The translations under genes and the position numbers were made by a program. Positions 1 through 11,138 of a stretch of 64,000 bases of DNA are shown here, piece after piece. Location: contig OX621241.1 in assembly GCA_951640165.1 (NCBI GenBank), forward strand, positions 11,785,001 through 11,849,000. Direction: 5' to 3'. The stretch comes from Pseudoips prasinana (Eukaryota; Arthropoda; Insecta; Lepidoptera; Nolidae). The notes under the pieces are model-generated. The model saw only the letters and a list, made by a program, of their open reading frames with translations, was not told the DNA's origin and did no database searches. The stretch's first letter is position 1; every line of letters starts with the position of its first letter.

Positions 1-245
1 TATTAAGGTGTCACAACATGCACAGATTCATGACACTCGTGACATCAGTAAAAAAATATATAACAACTAAAACTAAATATAAAATGAAAAATACTATAGC
101 TAAAATAAAATTAAAATTTAGGAAACAAAATTAACATAAAAAACGAAACATAAAATACCTATAAAACAAAGAGTAAAAAGAGAATATTAACGATAAAACA
201 ATTAAAATTACAATTAAAATTACTTATTAATATCTAAACATATTT
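1..245. other. AT-rich sequence beyond the LINE
   Basis: This A-rich stretch without a usable ORF lies immediately 3' of the minus-strand LINE reading frame. It may be the LINE 3' untranslated region, but no tail repeat or target duplication was recognised. Confidence 0.4.
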
Positions 246-2830
246 TTTTATAGGTGGACAATCTGTTATTGAAAATGTCGACTTCTCCGCAGATATCGTT
301 ATATAATTTGGGTAGTCGACATGGCAGAGAACTGCTTCAGATTCGTTCTGGCAAGTGGCTGGTGCAACAGTCCAGCAGCTACGAGACTATACACGGCGTG
401 GGACACGAACACTAATCGATTGTAGTATAGGTGGATAGTCGAAATGGTTTCTCAATATTTTGTAGAGGAATATCATGTCCTGTACCTGTCTACGAATCGT
501 CAGTTTATGCATACCAAAGTGCTTTAATTGATCGTTGTATGAGGACAACTGTCTATGTTGTCCACAAGAAAACACAAGATGTTTTAAAAAGCGTTTCTGA
601 ATACGTTCTATTCTAAGCTTATGAACATTGTATTGTGGGGACTAGACAACGCAGCAATACTCTAAGTTACCCCGTACATACGCATTATAAATAGCTTTCT
701 TTGTAGCTGGGTTACAGAATTTTTTGCCATTCCTCATAATAAAGCCTAACATTTTAGATGATTTTGTGACTATATGATCTATGTGGGGCGAAAATGTTAA
801 TTTGTTATCAAAGATAATGCCTAAGTCTCTTAATTCTGTTTTTTCTTATCTACCCCATTGATGAGATATTGAGCCTTGATAACCTTGTCATTACGAGTGA
901 ATGTAATAGAGAAGCATTTATCTGTATTCAAGGACATTTTGTTGGTATCACACCACTTAGTTATGGCATCTAAGTCGTTTTGGAGTAGTTCACTGTCCAA
1001 AGAGATTTTTATAGTTCTACAAAGTTTCAAGTCATCGGCAAATAGAAAAATGTTGCTATGTTTAATGCAAGAAATGATATCATTAATAAATATGTTAAAA
1101 AGCCATGGACCTAAATGAGAGCCTTGTGGAACTCCAGATAAAACTTTGTATGTCTTCGATTTGAAGCCTTTTACCGTTACATATTGTATTCTGTTCGATA
1201 AATATGATTCAAATAAGTTTAAAAGGAGCCCGCAAATACCATATGACTCAAGTTTCCTTAACATCACTTTATGGCACTCTATCAAACGCCTTAGCAAAGT
1301 CCATGTAAATAGCATTAATTTGATTGCTAGAGTCAACCGCTTTTACCAATTCGTTATGATAAGCAACTAGATTTGTACTTGTACAACGAGATTGGATAAA
1401 CCCATGTTGTTCATCTATTAAGATCTGTTTGGTGTGGTTTTTAGATAAGGATGTATAAGTGCTTCAAAAGATTTCGCAAAAACGGATAGTATTGATATGG
1501 GTCTATAATTTGAAATATTATCTTTGTTTCCACTTTTATGAACAGGAACAACTTTGGCAACTTTCAATATTGTCGGAAATATGCCAGTAGATAAAGACTT
1601 ATTCATAATAAGAAATAGGGTAAACTTAAAGCGCATTTTGTAACAAAATATGGGGAAATGTCATATGGTCCTGCTCCTTTATAAATATTGAGTCCTTTTA
1701 AGTGCTTAATGATACTGCTATGGGTACTATATAATTTGCTTAAACTATTTATGTTTGAACCGGTGTCAGTTGGTGCAACCACTTGATGTGAAGTATTGGT
1801 AAAAGTTGATGAAAAGTAAGACGCAAATAATTCAGATATTTCTGTTCCGTCACAAAGACTAGTGTCATTCAAGGACAAAGTGTGGGGTATTTGAACAACA
1901 TTGCTGCGTTTGTCTTTCAGATACGTATAAAAGTGTTTTGGAATTTTGTTTATGTTTTCTTCAGTTTTTGTAAGATAATTGTTGTAACAAATTTTGGATA
2001 GTTTTTTACATCTTTTATTTAATAATTGTAGCGATATTTCATCGAGGGGATTTTTGAATACTTTAAACTTATGTAACAATTTGTTCCTTTCCTTGGTTAA
2101 CGTGATTAATGCCTTGTTGAACCATGGTGGATGTTTACCTTTGGTAATTTTAGTTTTAGGCACATATTTATCAATCAGTTTATTTAAGATAGTATAGAAT
2201 AATAGTAACATTCATCTACGTTATTGCATTGTGAAAATTCACTATACCAATCTACTAGATCTAATTCTGAATTAATTTTTCCGTACTCAGCTTTATAAAA
2301 GTTGTGGCGTAAAGTTTTATTACATTTTAATGGTGTTCTATTGCTGCACTCTATTACTATTTCTAAAGGAGGGTGGTGTGGATCTATATTTACTAAGGCA
2401 TTTGTGGATGCTGTAACTGTTGCTCCCACCATATTGCTCAGTACTAAATCTAAAATGTTGTCTTTACTATTTCTTACATTATTATACTGTATGAGGTTAT
2501 TATCTGCTTCAAAGTCAATAAGCAGTTGGCCTATAGATGATCCTCTCTTTAATACAGGGTTGTAATTGTTGTTGGAACACACAGGCCATGTTATACAATT
2601 TATATTGAAGTCCCCCACAAGACAGACATTATCCATGTTTTATATTGCGTGATTAAATTTATCTATAAATTTATCTTACCAGTCAAATACCAATAATAGT
2701 TTGACGCAACCCAGAAGGAAAACAAGCAAAAATATCTGCGCTTGAATATGTTACTCCGAAACGAATTACGTGTTATTCTATGTTTAATGCTGCACCATTT
2801 GAAAATCATGGTTGTATTTTGGGCAAGGCG
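246..2830 (-). pseudogene. Non-LTR retrotransposon (Jockey/CR1-type LINE), broken ORF2
   Basis: Four open stretches on the minus strand read in order as one endonuclease/reverse transcriptase polyprotein. The end of the endonuclease (2636-2184) contains 'CLVGDFNIN'. A linker (2211-1603) contains 'HPPWFNKAL'. The RT N-terminal part (1636-1418) contains 'VVPVHKSG' and 'NYRPIS'. The RT core (about 1300-830) has motif A 'YMDFAKAFDRV', then 'SGVPQGS' at 1121-1138 and the catalytic 'FADD' at 1031-1042. The C-terminal part (575 to ~246) contains 'VPRR' and 'ARTNLKQF' in different frames. The frames are broken at several places: two bases appear lost just after motif A, there is a stop at 2640-2642, and a shift near 390. 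The element is dead. Reverse transcriptase homology is clear from the motifs; the clade (Jockey versus CR1 group) is inferred. The tandem duplication breakpoint at 2547 lies inside the endonuclease part. Confidence 0.88.
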
Positions 2831-2847
2831 AACAGTCCCAATAGTTA

Positions 2848-3066
2848 CTTACTTGTCGTAAGGGATGTGGTTACCCTGGTATTAGTGTTGCTTAAGGCAC
2901 CCCGTAGGCCTCTGACATGGCTTACCCACCGAACCCACTTGCCCTCCGAAGCACGAAGACGCCCAGATATGGACTGACCGCGAGCCCAGTTGCTAAACCT
3001 CTCTGATCACTTATGGACCGGAAAGAATATCTGACTGTGAGCGCCTCAACAGTCCCAATGGGAATT
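2848..3066 (+). repeat. Interspersed repeat, SINE-like ('gtggttaccctgg' family)
   Basis: It begins near 'cttacttgtcgtaaggg', followed by 'gtggttaccctgg', and ends in 'gagcgcctcaacagtccc'. The same family occurs at 17281-17525 and, inverted and longer, at 16166-16634 and 29590-30060. There is no internal polymerase III box that I recognise. It may be part of a non-LTR element. Confidence 0.6.
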
Positions 3067-3690
3067 TGTGCATTTTGTGTATAACATATTATAGTATCTA
3101 ATAGTATATACCTACATATAGTGCCAAATTCTGTATGCAACAAACATGACTCCGATAAACGACACGACCAGCCAAGATGACATATTCGTAGTAATGAAGA
3201 CTATGAATAAAAACAATAAAATAGCAGTTTGAAACCCTTCGAAGAAACACCTACCATATTTTCTCTGCATCTCTCCAAGGCTGATTGGCAAAGAATGCAT
3301 TTGGTAATAACCCTTCTCCAAAAAGTTAAAAATAAAATTGAAAAGTAACGAAAGATATAAAAACAATCCAAGCATGGAAAATCTGGTGTTCGGAAATTAA
3401 ATATTTTGCCGATGAAATGCAAACTCGACTCGCTCTGAAGTCAGTTAAACGCCTGTACTTTGTTTAGCGTCAACTGATTGCGTTTAAATGTAGTGGTGAA
3501 ATCGCCTCTAAGTCGTGTGGTTATTAGGCTGCAACAAATAATGGGCGAAACTGACCATTATGATAGTTTCGACATCATATAAGTGTAGGTAAACTTTTAT
3601 TATACACAATTTGTAACAAAATTATCTCTATATCAATTATAATCCAATAACTTAACTCATTTGTGTTCACGGCAAAGAATATCATCACCT
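3067..3690. other. Unassigned duplicated sequence with small hydrophobic ORF
   Basis: A minus-strand ORF at 3112-3375 encodes 87 residues with two hydrophobic stretches. The matching region of the right copy (about 17565-17860) has an extra ~17 bp and a 1-bp change that alter the frame, so coding selection is not supported. The rest shows no recognisable element. Confidence 0.35.
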
Positions 3691-3850
3691 CATCACATAC
3701 CGTGAGGGTCGTAGAAATCGTCCCGAGGGAATACCTACCAGAGAACAGACCATGACCACCAAACTACTATCGCCAACCCGTCTGTCAAGGGTGCCGATTG
3801 GGGAGGCTTTTGTCCAGCAATGGACGTAATTTTGCTGACATGATGATGAC
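3688..3850 (+). repeat. RTE-tail or SINE-like fragment ending in ATG repeats
   Basis: It contains 'gagggaatacctacc', 'ggaggcttttgtccagcaat' and a terminal 'tgatgatgac'. This 3' region resembles that of the RTE at 14101. The right copy has the partner at 18145-18307. Relatives lie at 28361-28546, 34085-34345, 42660-42870 and 60120-60370. Confidence 0.65.
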
Positions 3851-4261
3851 GAAGTTAACTAATGGTAGAAAACTTCAAACTAAAATTTTACCATATGAAC
3901 AACTAAATGATGAATATCTAAATACAGTGTAAGTTACACATGTATATCTGCGTGGTTTTAAGTCGTAACAAACATTTATTTGTAAGGTCGACATGGAGAT
4001 ATCCATCCTACGGAACATGATGATTTTTTACAGTTAGACGGCTTTTATCGCTTCACAAGACGATATAGGGGAGCGGGGGTTCAAGCTGTCATCAAAACTA
4101 CAACCTAAGTAAAGCGCATCAGAAGGTTTCACGTCCGTACCCGAGTAACGAAAAAAAATTGAGTTACTCTCGATATCGCAACGATAGCAAAATAATTTAT
4201 GTGAAGCTAAATTTAATTAAATATACAAAGAATATAAAAGTAGTAAATAATTAAAAATAAC

Positions 4262-4739
4262 GTAAAAAGTAGTGATGTGCCGATTATGACTTTCGCCGAC
4301 TAGCCGATTAGCCGATTAGTCGGTTGTAATAAGACCGACTAGTCGGCTAAGCCAATTACGGTTTCGGGGATTTCCGTAACGCTTCGTTTACGGCTGATTC
4401 GCGCTAACGCTCGCGAAACTAATTTTGTTCATAAAATGGCATAATTATGTTTTTTTTACAAGCAAGTAATTTTAAAAACTGATTACCAAAGGAAATATTG
4501 CTTTATATTTTTTAATGTATAAGACTGATTATAAAATAAAAAAAATAATAAATAATCAAGGTTTTTATTTCATGTAGTTCCCCCGCATGCATATTATTGA
4601 GAAATACATACAACGTACGAAGCCGGATAGTCGGCGCTCTTTGCCGATTAGTCGCCGACTAATCGACGACTACAATAGTGGCCGGATAGTCGGCTTTACC
4701 GACTAGTCGCCGACTAGTCGGGACATCTCTAGTAAAAAG
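4262..4739. mobile_element. hAT-like MITE with 8-bp target duplication
   Basis: The element at 4270-4731 is flanked by 'gtaaaaag' on both sides (4262-4269 and 4732-4739). Its ends are 'tagtgatgtgccga' and 'cgggacatctcta', imperfect inverted repeats of the TAG-RGATG type found in hAT transposons, which make 8-bp duplications. The interior carries repeated 'gccgactagtcgg' units and no ORF, so it is non-autonomous. Confidence 0.85.
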
Positions 4740-5063
4740 TCATAACTTAGTTTCTAACTGAAATCACGTGGTCTCTTTTCCACCCAGTAAAGTTATAGGT
4801 ACGAATCAAGCCTGGCTGGCGGCTCTTTGAAATTGCCGAGTGACACAGGCCTGTCGAATGTAAAAAGATAAATAAAAACGTTAGTTTGTTTATGGAATGA
4901 GCGCTAAACGTTTGGATTTTCCTCTAAGATTGGATATTCCGAGATTGAAAGCGAATAGATGCCTATTTTCTCCATGAATAGCTCGACTGAGGAACAACTC
5001 CAACTTATAAAATAGACGGTAGGTAATAGCATGGTGGCTAGAGCTCATCGGTGAGGAAAGACG

Positions 5064-5322
5064 GGCCGCTTGGCGGGGTTGGTAGGTGCTTCCTTTTCAT
5101 GCCGCAGATCGTGAGTTCGATTCCACCCAGGACAGATATTTATGTGCATGAACATGTCTGATTGTCCTGAGTCTAGGTGTAATTATCTATATATGTAAGT
5201 ATGTATTTATAAAATACATAGTATTATATGTAGTATACCAGTTAAGTATATGGTTTCCATAGTAGGTACAAGCTCTGCTTAGTTTGGCCGTGTGTGGATA
5301 ATTTCCCAAGATATTATCTCAC
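5064..5322 (+). mobile_element. tRNA-derived SINE (family B)
   Basis: The head contains a B-box-like 'agttcgattccaccc' near 5115. The body has 'gtcctgagtctaggtgtaat' and 'acaagctctgcttagtttgg', and the end has 'ggccgtgtgtggataat'. The family recurs at 19469-19727, 37107-37350 (minus), 37420-37655, 39112-39435, 39810-40092, 40301-40397 and 56453-56672 (minus). Confidence 0.75.
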
Positions 5323-6092
5323 ATGTTTATTACCAATATTATTTACATGATATCATACAAGGGTATTTTAACACAAATACAACTTATACAATATTTGGGC
5401 TACATGGAGAGAAATTTCCGCACAATCCTGGCATTCGCCAGCAGAACCGCCTTCTGCATGTAACTCTCCAGCCAGATATCAAGCCCTAAATAATATTATA
5501 ATAATGCCCTTATTATTATTATAATCCTTGGGAACAGGTGAGTGATAGCCATGTGTTTCATATGCCTGATTGCGGAAATACTTAGTACAAGAAAATGTGC
5601 TCAACTTAATTTGACAAAAACCAAAAGGGTAGTGACTAGGATATTGAGCCTATTCGCAAGGCTTAAAAGGCACACAACGAGTTTGGTAGTATGTATTTGT
5701 ATACCACTTGTGGACGTTCTGTTGATCATGAGGCAAGATTGGAGTCAAAGCCAGCCATAAACACGAAATAAACCACCGTAACGATTGCGGCAATTATTTC
5801 TTACCGTGCTCAATACAATACAAGAACACGGTATCTGATGACAGACCTTCAACGCTCCATCGAGCTCTGTCCCTTTGACCTCGTGTCACCTAGGGACCAA
5901 TCATAATGAAAGTGTTGTGGTTAAATATTGTAATTACGTTTAACAGTGATTTTAAATTCCGTAAATTTAAAGTTTGTTTGTCAAAGTCAAGCTCAAATTA
6001 TATATGTTAAAAATGTTCTCAAGTAAGTGAAATTTGTAATTTCTTATTGAGAAATAAAATTCTTTAACCTCAAATCACCCAAGTGCTAATCT
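5323..6092. other. Unassigned sequence, two short ORFs identical in both copies
   Basis: ORFs of 65 and 72 residues (5292-5489 and 5542-5760) are identical in the right copy (19697-19894 and 19947-20165). The surrounding non-coding DNA is equally identical, so this reflects recent duplication or conversion and not protein conservation. No domain is recognised. Confidence 0.4.
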
Positions 6093-6157
6093 GACCTAGT
6101 ATATTAGGATCTGGTTATGATTGTCATAATCATAACCAGATCCTAATATACTAGGTC
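6093..6157. repeat. Perfect 30-bp stem hairpin
   Basis: The left arm 6093-6122 and right arm 6128-6157 are exact reverse complements around a 5-base loop. The arms begin 'gacctagtatatt' and end 'aatatactaggtc'. In the right copy (about 20498-20560) the outer right arm is replaced by a 'tatataatatataatatc' tract. Confidence 0.9.
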
Positions 6158-6672
6158 GCGATAATAACCGCGAAGATAAAAAGTTATCTTTTTTTAAACT
6201 CTTGAATGCACACAGATAACCTATTGATGGATGAGTTTAATTCCAGCAAAAAAGTGACTCAGAGTTATTTTTAGAAAATAATTATTTATGTGTAGTTGTT
6301 TATCTGTTATATTTTGAATTGAATACAATTACAATTGGTTTACAGTTAATAGTAAGTAGTAGATTATTATTCGACGTCTATCGACGACGGAATCCGTCAT
6401 TTTTAAACACTATAATAATATTGTGATACAATATCACAATATAGACAAAGACATTTCAAATTCAACACAACGCTGTTTCGAAATGAATGAAAAATATTAG
6501 GGTTTATATATCAAATTACCGTTTCAACATACTGGCCATTTTAGTTTTGTACTAAAATCGGAAACATTAATGATAAAAGTTTTCGGTTTCTTTTGATACT
6601 TAATTATAGTATTATTTATTTGGACACTAAAAGTAAAGACTACAATAATTAGTTAACAAGTACCTACTTAGG

Positions 6673-6945
6673 TTGTTGTATAGCGTCGGCAAATGGGGAG
6701 GGCAACCCACAGCTCTCCCCGGGTGCGTGTCCCGACCATCTGGGACACGGCGCAAAAGGGGGGCACCGGAGCAGCATACCCGCGTTCCCGGGGCTCCCCG
6801 TATCCAGCGCCAGAAGAAGTCCACGGCAGGTTAGGTTTAGTCGGTGCGAGTCCGACATACCCACCCGCAGACACTTTTTGCGGGTGGCATGCATTAGCAT
6901 TCCCCCTGCCTTATCAAAAAAAAAAAAAAAAGTTTGTTGTATAGC
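6673..6945 (+). mobile_element. Poly(A)-tailed retroposon with 12-bp target duplication, left copy only
   Basis: The insert at 6685-6933 is flanked by 'ttgttgtatagc' at 6673-6684 and 6934-6945. It is GC-rich, ends in a run of about 16 A and carries a hairpin 'ccacccgcag...tgcgggtgg' before the tail. The right copy shows the empty site at 21349-21360. A relative lies inverted at 43250-43401. The tail and long target duplication imply LINE-type reverse transcription. The parent RNA is not recognised, and no tRNA boxes are obvious. Confidence 0.85.
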
Positions 6946-7512
6946 AAATTATAGCCCATTATGTTAGTTTTTTAATCTCAACTTACCTAAAGTCGTGTAT
7001 ATCTATTGAACAACACATTGCGTTATACAACACGTTACGTAACGTACATTACGTTTACATTTTAATTAATGTTGCCGATTTGGCACTAAAAGAATAATTT
7101 TGTGCACACATCGAGCCTATCCAGTGCCTTACTGACTCATTACCTACAGGCGTTCTTCCAGCTAAGCGATTCAAGACAGTTCAGATCCACCGAAAGAATC
7201 GTTTTCTACATAAATCGGTTTATGTCGCAAAACTATTCTAAATTCGATTTGAATCACTTAACTAACGATGGTAAAGAACCTGGTCATCCAGAAATTTAAT
7301 AAAATTTTTAAAAGCCTGAATTTCATCGATGACACACAAAGATCATAATGCCAATCAACTTTTCACACTGGAACTTTCTATCAGTAGGTATATGTGCTAT
7401 GCTATAAGCGCTATGTTGAAATACGTAGAGACTTAGAATTTTTTGATCAAATTAAAATATTATCAATATTACAAAATCTATCAAAATATTGACATAAGAA
7501 TTATAATTAAAA

Positions 7513-7692
7513 TCACACTAATATATAAAGGTGAAAGTATGTGAGTGCGTATGTTTGTTACTTCTTCACGTCTAACTAAACGGCTAGAGCGATTTTAATA
7601 AAATTTGGTATGGAGGTAGCTGACACCCTGGATTAACACATAGGCTATAATTTATAAAGTTTAACGCGGGTAAAACCGCGGGGCACAGCTAG
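7513..7692 (+). mobile_element. Non-autonomous Helitron (Lep1-like)
   Basis: It starts 'TCACACTAATATATAAAGG' and ends 'GGGGCACAGCTAG'. Just before the end is a hairpin, 'cgcgg' paired with 'ccgcg' around 'gtaaaa'. The flanking bases are A on the left and T on the right with no target duplication. TC start, 3' hairpin, CTAG end and A/T insertion are the hallmarks of Helitrons. Length is 180 bp. Confidence 0.88.
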
Positions 7693-8285
7693 TAGTAAAT
7701 AAAGTTGTCCCATTACACTGAGTACACCCTACACACTCCGCACGTGTTTTGTTCTGAGTCCGTCATAATAAAAATATAATATTTTTCTCACTTTGTATCT
7801 TCTAATAATATTGATCATTTGCCGAGGGCCTTCGCCATAATGTTGACCAAAACCAAAGGTCAACAACCATTTACGCACCGAAAACCAAACGAGACGAGAC
7901 CAAACAATACTTATATAATCTGGGAGCCAATTCCCAGAACACGTTCATCGAATAACAGAAGCACAAACATAAATAATAATAACAATGTCTCATTAATTTC
8001 TGTGTTTACTGAAGATCAGAAATTAATAACTCCAAATAAGTATCTATAAATTAAGAAATGGATGGTTATCACCATGGCCCAATGTAGGTACTTTTTCAGA
8101 GTATACACATAGATGTATCGTCTATACCAGGTAGGTATTAGGTACCGGGTAATTACGGAACGCGAATTCATCATATCAGCCTAATGACGTTCACTGGACA
8201 AAGATCTCCATGATGACTGGGGGGCTACCGGCTAAGTCGCCGAACATCGGGATAGTGATCGGCGCGGCGTTCAAATAAATAAAGG
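7693..8285. other. Unassigned duplicated sequence
   Basis: No recognisable element or gene. Part of it resembles an RTE-like tail on the minus strand ('catcatatcagcctaatgac' near 8169, 'cactggacaaagatctcc'). Confidence 0.35.
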
Positions 8286-8588
8286 TTGAGGTTGGTGCGA
8301 GTCGGACGTGCGAGTTCCGTAGCAGCAAGTAACAATATAAAAGTTCATGTAGTAGTTGATTGAATGAAAGGGAAATTGCGGTTTATGATATTAAAAAAAA
8401 CTACTTACTAGATCTCGTTCAAACCAATTTTAGGTGATAGTTTGCAAAGTAATGTACATAATAATATTTTTTTTTGTTTTATCACTCTCTTAAGTTTGAA
8501 GTTACATGGGGGGGGGGGGGACACACATTATACCACTTTGGAGGTGACCTCACTCAAACTATTCAGTTTAGAAAAAAATACGATGAAA
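8286..8588 (+). repeat. Truncated member of the 'gtgcgagtcgga' repeat family
   Basis: It starts near 'ggtgcgagtcggac', passes 'ttccgtagcagcaagt' and a run of 12 G at 8509-8520, and stops after 'ttcagtttagaaaaaa'. The second half of the family is absent. The right-copy partner at 22688-22985 has a 14-G run. Full-length relatives are at 23415-24012 and 12328-12863. Confidence 0.7.
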
Positions 8589-9004
8589 TTCAAATAAAAA
8601 AGTCACGTTTGCCCGTATAATCGTCGATCGCAACGTTGCTAGCATGAAGAAAATTGTTTGTTTTTCATTTGTGACCTAGAACTGACTGCCACGTGTCTGG
8701 AACACTCGTGTTAGCGCGTTATGTTCGAAACGAACTCTGGAAACCTGTGGTAATTGGACTACTCGTCTTAAGAATTGACGTTTTTGGTTGATTTCTAAGG
8801 CGTTTATAGTTAGAATTTTATAAAGCGACCGCTATTTAGAACCATTTAGTTAATGGACGGATCGCTTTCAAAATCTAATTCAGATTCAGAACGTAACAAA
8901 ATTGAAATAATATGTATTAGTAGATATCTTTCATTTCAAAAGCAAAGAGAGTGACACGGTGAAATTTTGCGAACCTGATATAGCCAATTATAGAAAAAAT
9001 AAAA

Positions 9005-9294
9005 CCGGCAAAGTGCGAGTCGGACTTGCGCACTAAGGTTTCCGTACCATTATCTATAAAAACGAGCAAAAAATTCACGTTTGTTGTATGGGAGCCCCCT
9101 TAAATATATATATTTTTTTAAATATTTTTTAGTAGGTATATGTTGTTATAGCGACAACAGAAATACATCATCTGTGAAATTTTCAACTGTCTAACTATCA
9201 CGGTTTATGAGATGCAGCCTGGTGACAGACGGACAGACAGACAGCGAAGTTTTAGTAATAGGGTTCCGTTTTACCGTTTGGGTACGGAACCCTA
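9005..9294 (+). repeat. Short subfamily of the 'ccggccaagtgcgag' repeat (290 bp)
   Basis: It starts 'ccggcaaagtgcgagtcgga' and ends 'gtacggaaccct'. The interior ('tttgttgtatgggagcccc', 'gacagacggacagacagac') differs from the element that fills the same position in the right copy at 23415-24012. The outer flanks on both sides match between copies. Confidence 0.75.
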
Positions 9295-9484
9295 AAAACG
9301 ATTATTTGTATAGAATTTAACAGCCCTATCGGCTTCACTCTAACGAGCAAAGATTAGGAGGACGATCGTTAGCCCAAAAGAAGCTCTCGTGCGTAACAAT
9401 TAAAATAAAATGAATGTCATACAACGTGCGTTCTAGCTTCATTGAATTTTATTGCGTCGTTACGGGAGTAGATATTTTTTTAAA

Positions 9485-9623
9485 TACAGGCGCCAGCACA
9501 TCAAGCTTCCCCAATCTGTCAAACTTCTCCAATTGAAAGTGAACCTTATACTTTTGTGATAAAGTTGAAAACTATAAAAGAAATTTGACAGATTGGGGTA
9601 GTTGGATATGGTCTGGTCTGTAC
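9485..9623. mobile_element. Palindromic MITE ('gtacagacgccagcacatc' ends)
   Basis: Near-complete inverted repeat of ~140 bp. The arms carry 'ccccaatctgtcaaa' and 'tttgacagattgggg' around 'aaagttgaaaactataaa'. Related copies are at 9865-10002, 24203-24342, 24602-24721 and 49627-49766. Confidence 0.75.
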
Positions 9624-9864
9624 CTTGACGGAGATATTTTTTTTTGTACGCAGTGTAACAGTATAGTAAGTATCTTTATTCTTTGGTTAACTTCTTTGGT
9701 GGACCTTAGTTTATATGCGAACAATGATTCGCAGGGTTACGTTATCGCTGAGATTACAAAAATATAAATGACCTCTCAAACGGACCTCTCTATTCATAAC
9801 TACTCACATAAAAGAAGTCAGAAGAACTACTTTCGAGCTCTTAATATAAATTAATATTTTTTTT

Positions 9865-10002
9865 GTACAGACGCACATCAAGCTACCCCAATCTGTCAAA
9901 CCCCAACTGAAAGTAAACTTTATAATTAAGTATGTGATAAATTTGAAAATCTATAAAATAAATTTGACAGATTGGGGTAGTTGGATGTGCTGGCGTCTGT
10001 AC
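9865..10002. mobile_element. Palindromic MITE, second local copy
   Basis: It starts 'gtacagacgcacatcaagct' and ends 'tggatgtgctggcgtctgtac', giving matching inverted ends. It lies about 240 bp downstream of another member, so the pair predates the tandem duplication. Confidence 0.8.
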
Positions 10003-10389
10003 AATTCTTTTTTAACCCCCAACGCAAAAAGAGGGGTGTTATAATAATAATAAATTAATTGCAGATTTATAGATCCATAGTAATTTGGTAAATTAGTAAT
10101 GGCTTATAACTATGTTAGTACTACACTAATAAATCTACCTTACATTAAGAATTGGAGCCCTGGAACCCATGTGAACACTGTTCCAGTGGCTCACTATTGG
10201 GCAATCAATTTTGTGCAATATGGTATTTAGGAGGCTGCTGGTACTGTCTAGTACACGACGCATCAGGGAGCCAGTTCTTTTCCTTAAAATTGCCTTGAAG
10301 CAATCAGTCCTTGCTTCTGCAAACATACCTGATGCGCTGCACCAGCGGGACAGCCCCAGTTATAAGTTTGACGTCGATGCTGTTTGTCT

Positions 10390-10442
10390 GTGCATGTGAG
10401 TGTGTGTATGTGTGTGTGAGTGTGTGTGTGTGTGTGCGCGTA
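10390..10442. repeat. (TG)n microsatellite
   Basis: An interrupted run of TG dinucleotides in a non-coding stretch. It is largely contracted in the right copy near 24790-24803, which reads 'gcgcgtgtgtgtgt'. Confidence 0.85.
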
Positions 10443-11135
10443 GTTCTCAAACGGATGAATCCATTCCGATGCGGGCTTTTTTCAATTGAAAGCCAGTTTC
10501 TTTACGGTGGTTCAAAGCTATGTTTTGTTAAAATCGGTACAGCAGTGTAAGAGTATCAGCCCTTTTCTAAAATTATGTAATTATAGTTAACTCACCTCTG
10601 TAGCTGGCCAAGTAACGATAAAAAGATAACAATATTTTACCGATTTAACGTTTTATTAAGTTTAAGTTATCCAATGTTTAGTGCCTGAAGCTCCCCAGTA
10701 AACATTAAATAATGTTATTTTGTTTTGTGTTAGCTATAAAAATTGACTTTCGGGAGCTGCGACCCGCAATTGGCCAATATACATGGCCATGAGTAAACCA
10801 TTCGTTTTATAGGTCAATGCCAAATCTAAGAATTGGCACTGAGACTCATTAAAATTCTTAAATCAAGAGTTGTTTTCACCGGAAATTAAAGTCATATGAC
10901 TACGAAAATGAATTATGAATAACACACGGCTACACATAAAGCTATACATTTCCAGTATAAGCTTATCCCGCGTTGTATAGGATTTCCATACGGTAAAAGG
11001 TCAGCTTATATTGGAGATGTATAACTTGATATATAGACGTGTGTACTTCTGAAACAGAATTGGCAAATAGGTAGAGAGCATTAGTAACTTAGTTACTACT
11101 TACAGTTAATATAACCTGACTGCCTGACAGCATGG
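10443..11135. other. Unassigned duplicated sequence
   Basis: No gene or transposon structure recognised. It contains two sites that are uninterrupted here but interrupted in the right copy: near 10893 (LINE 3' end at 25244-25398) and near 10997 (RTE tail at 25514-25604). Confidence 0.4.
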
Positions 11136-11138
11136 CTT

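Noticed and set aside
3112..3375. Small membrane protein of 87 residues
   Set aside because: The partner region in the right copy has indels that break the frame, so no coding constraint is visible.
5292..5760. Two small genes conserved between copies
   Set aside because: The surrounding non-coding sequence is equally identical; the identity reflects recent duplication or conversion.
6627..6944. Overlapping ORFs on both strands around 6.7-6.9 kb
   Set aside because: They lie in the GC-rich retroposon insert that is absent from the right copy.
7102..7299. 65-residue ORF present in both copies
   Set aside because: No domain, no start context, and flanking DNA is conserved to the same degree.
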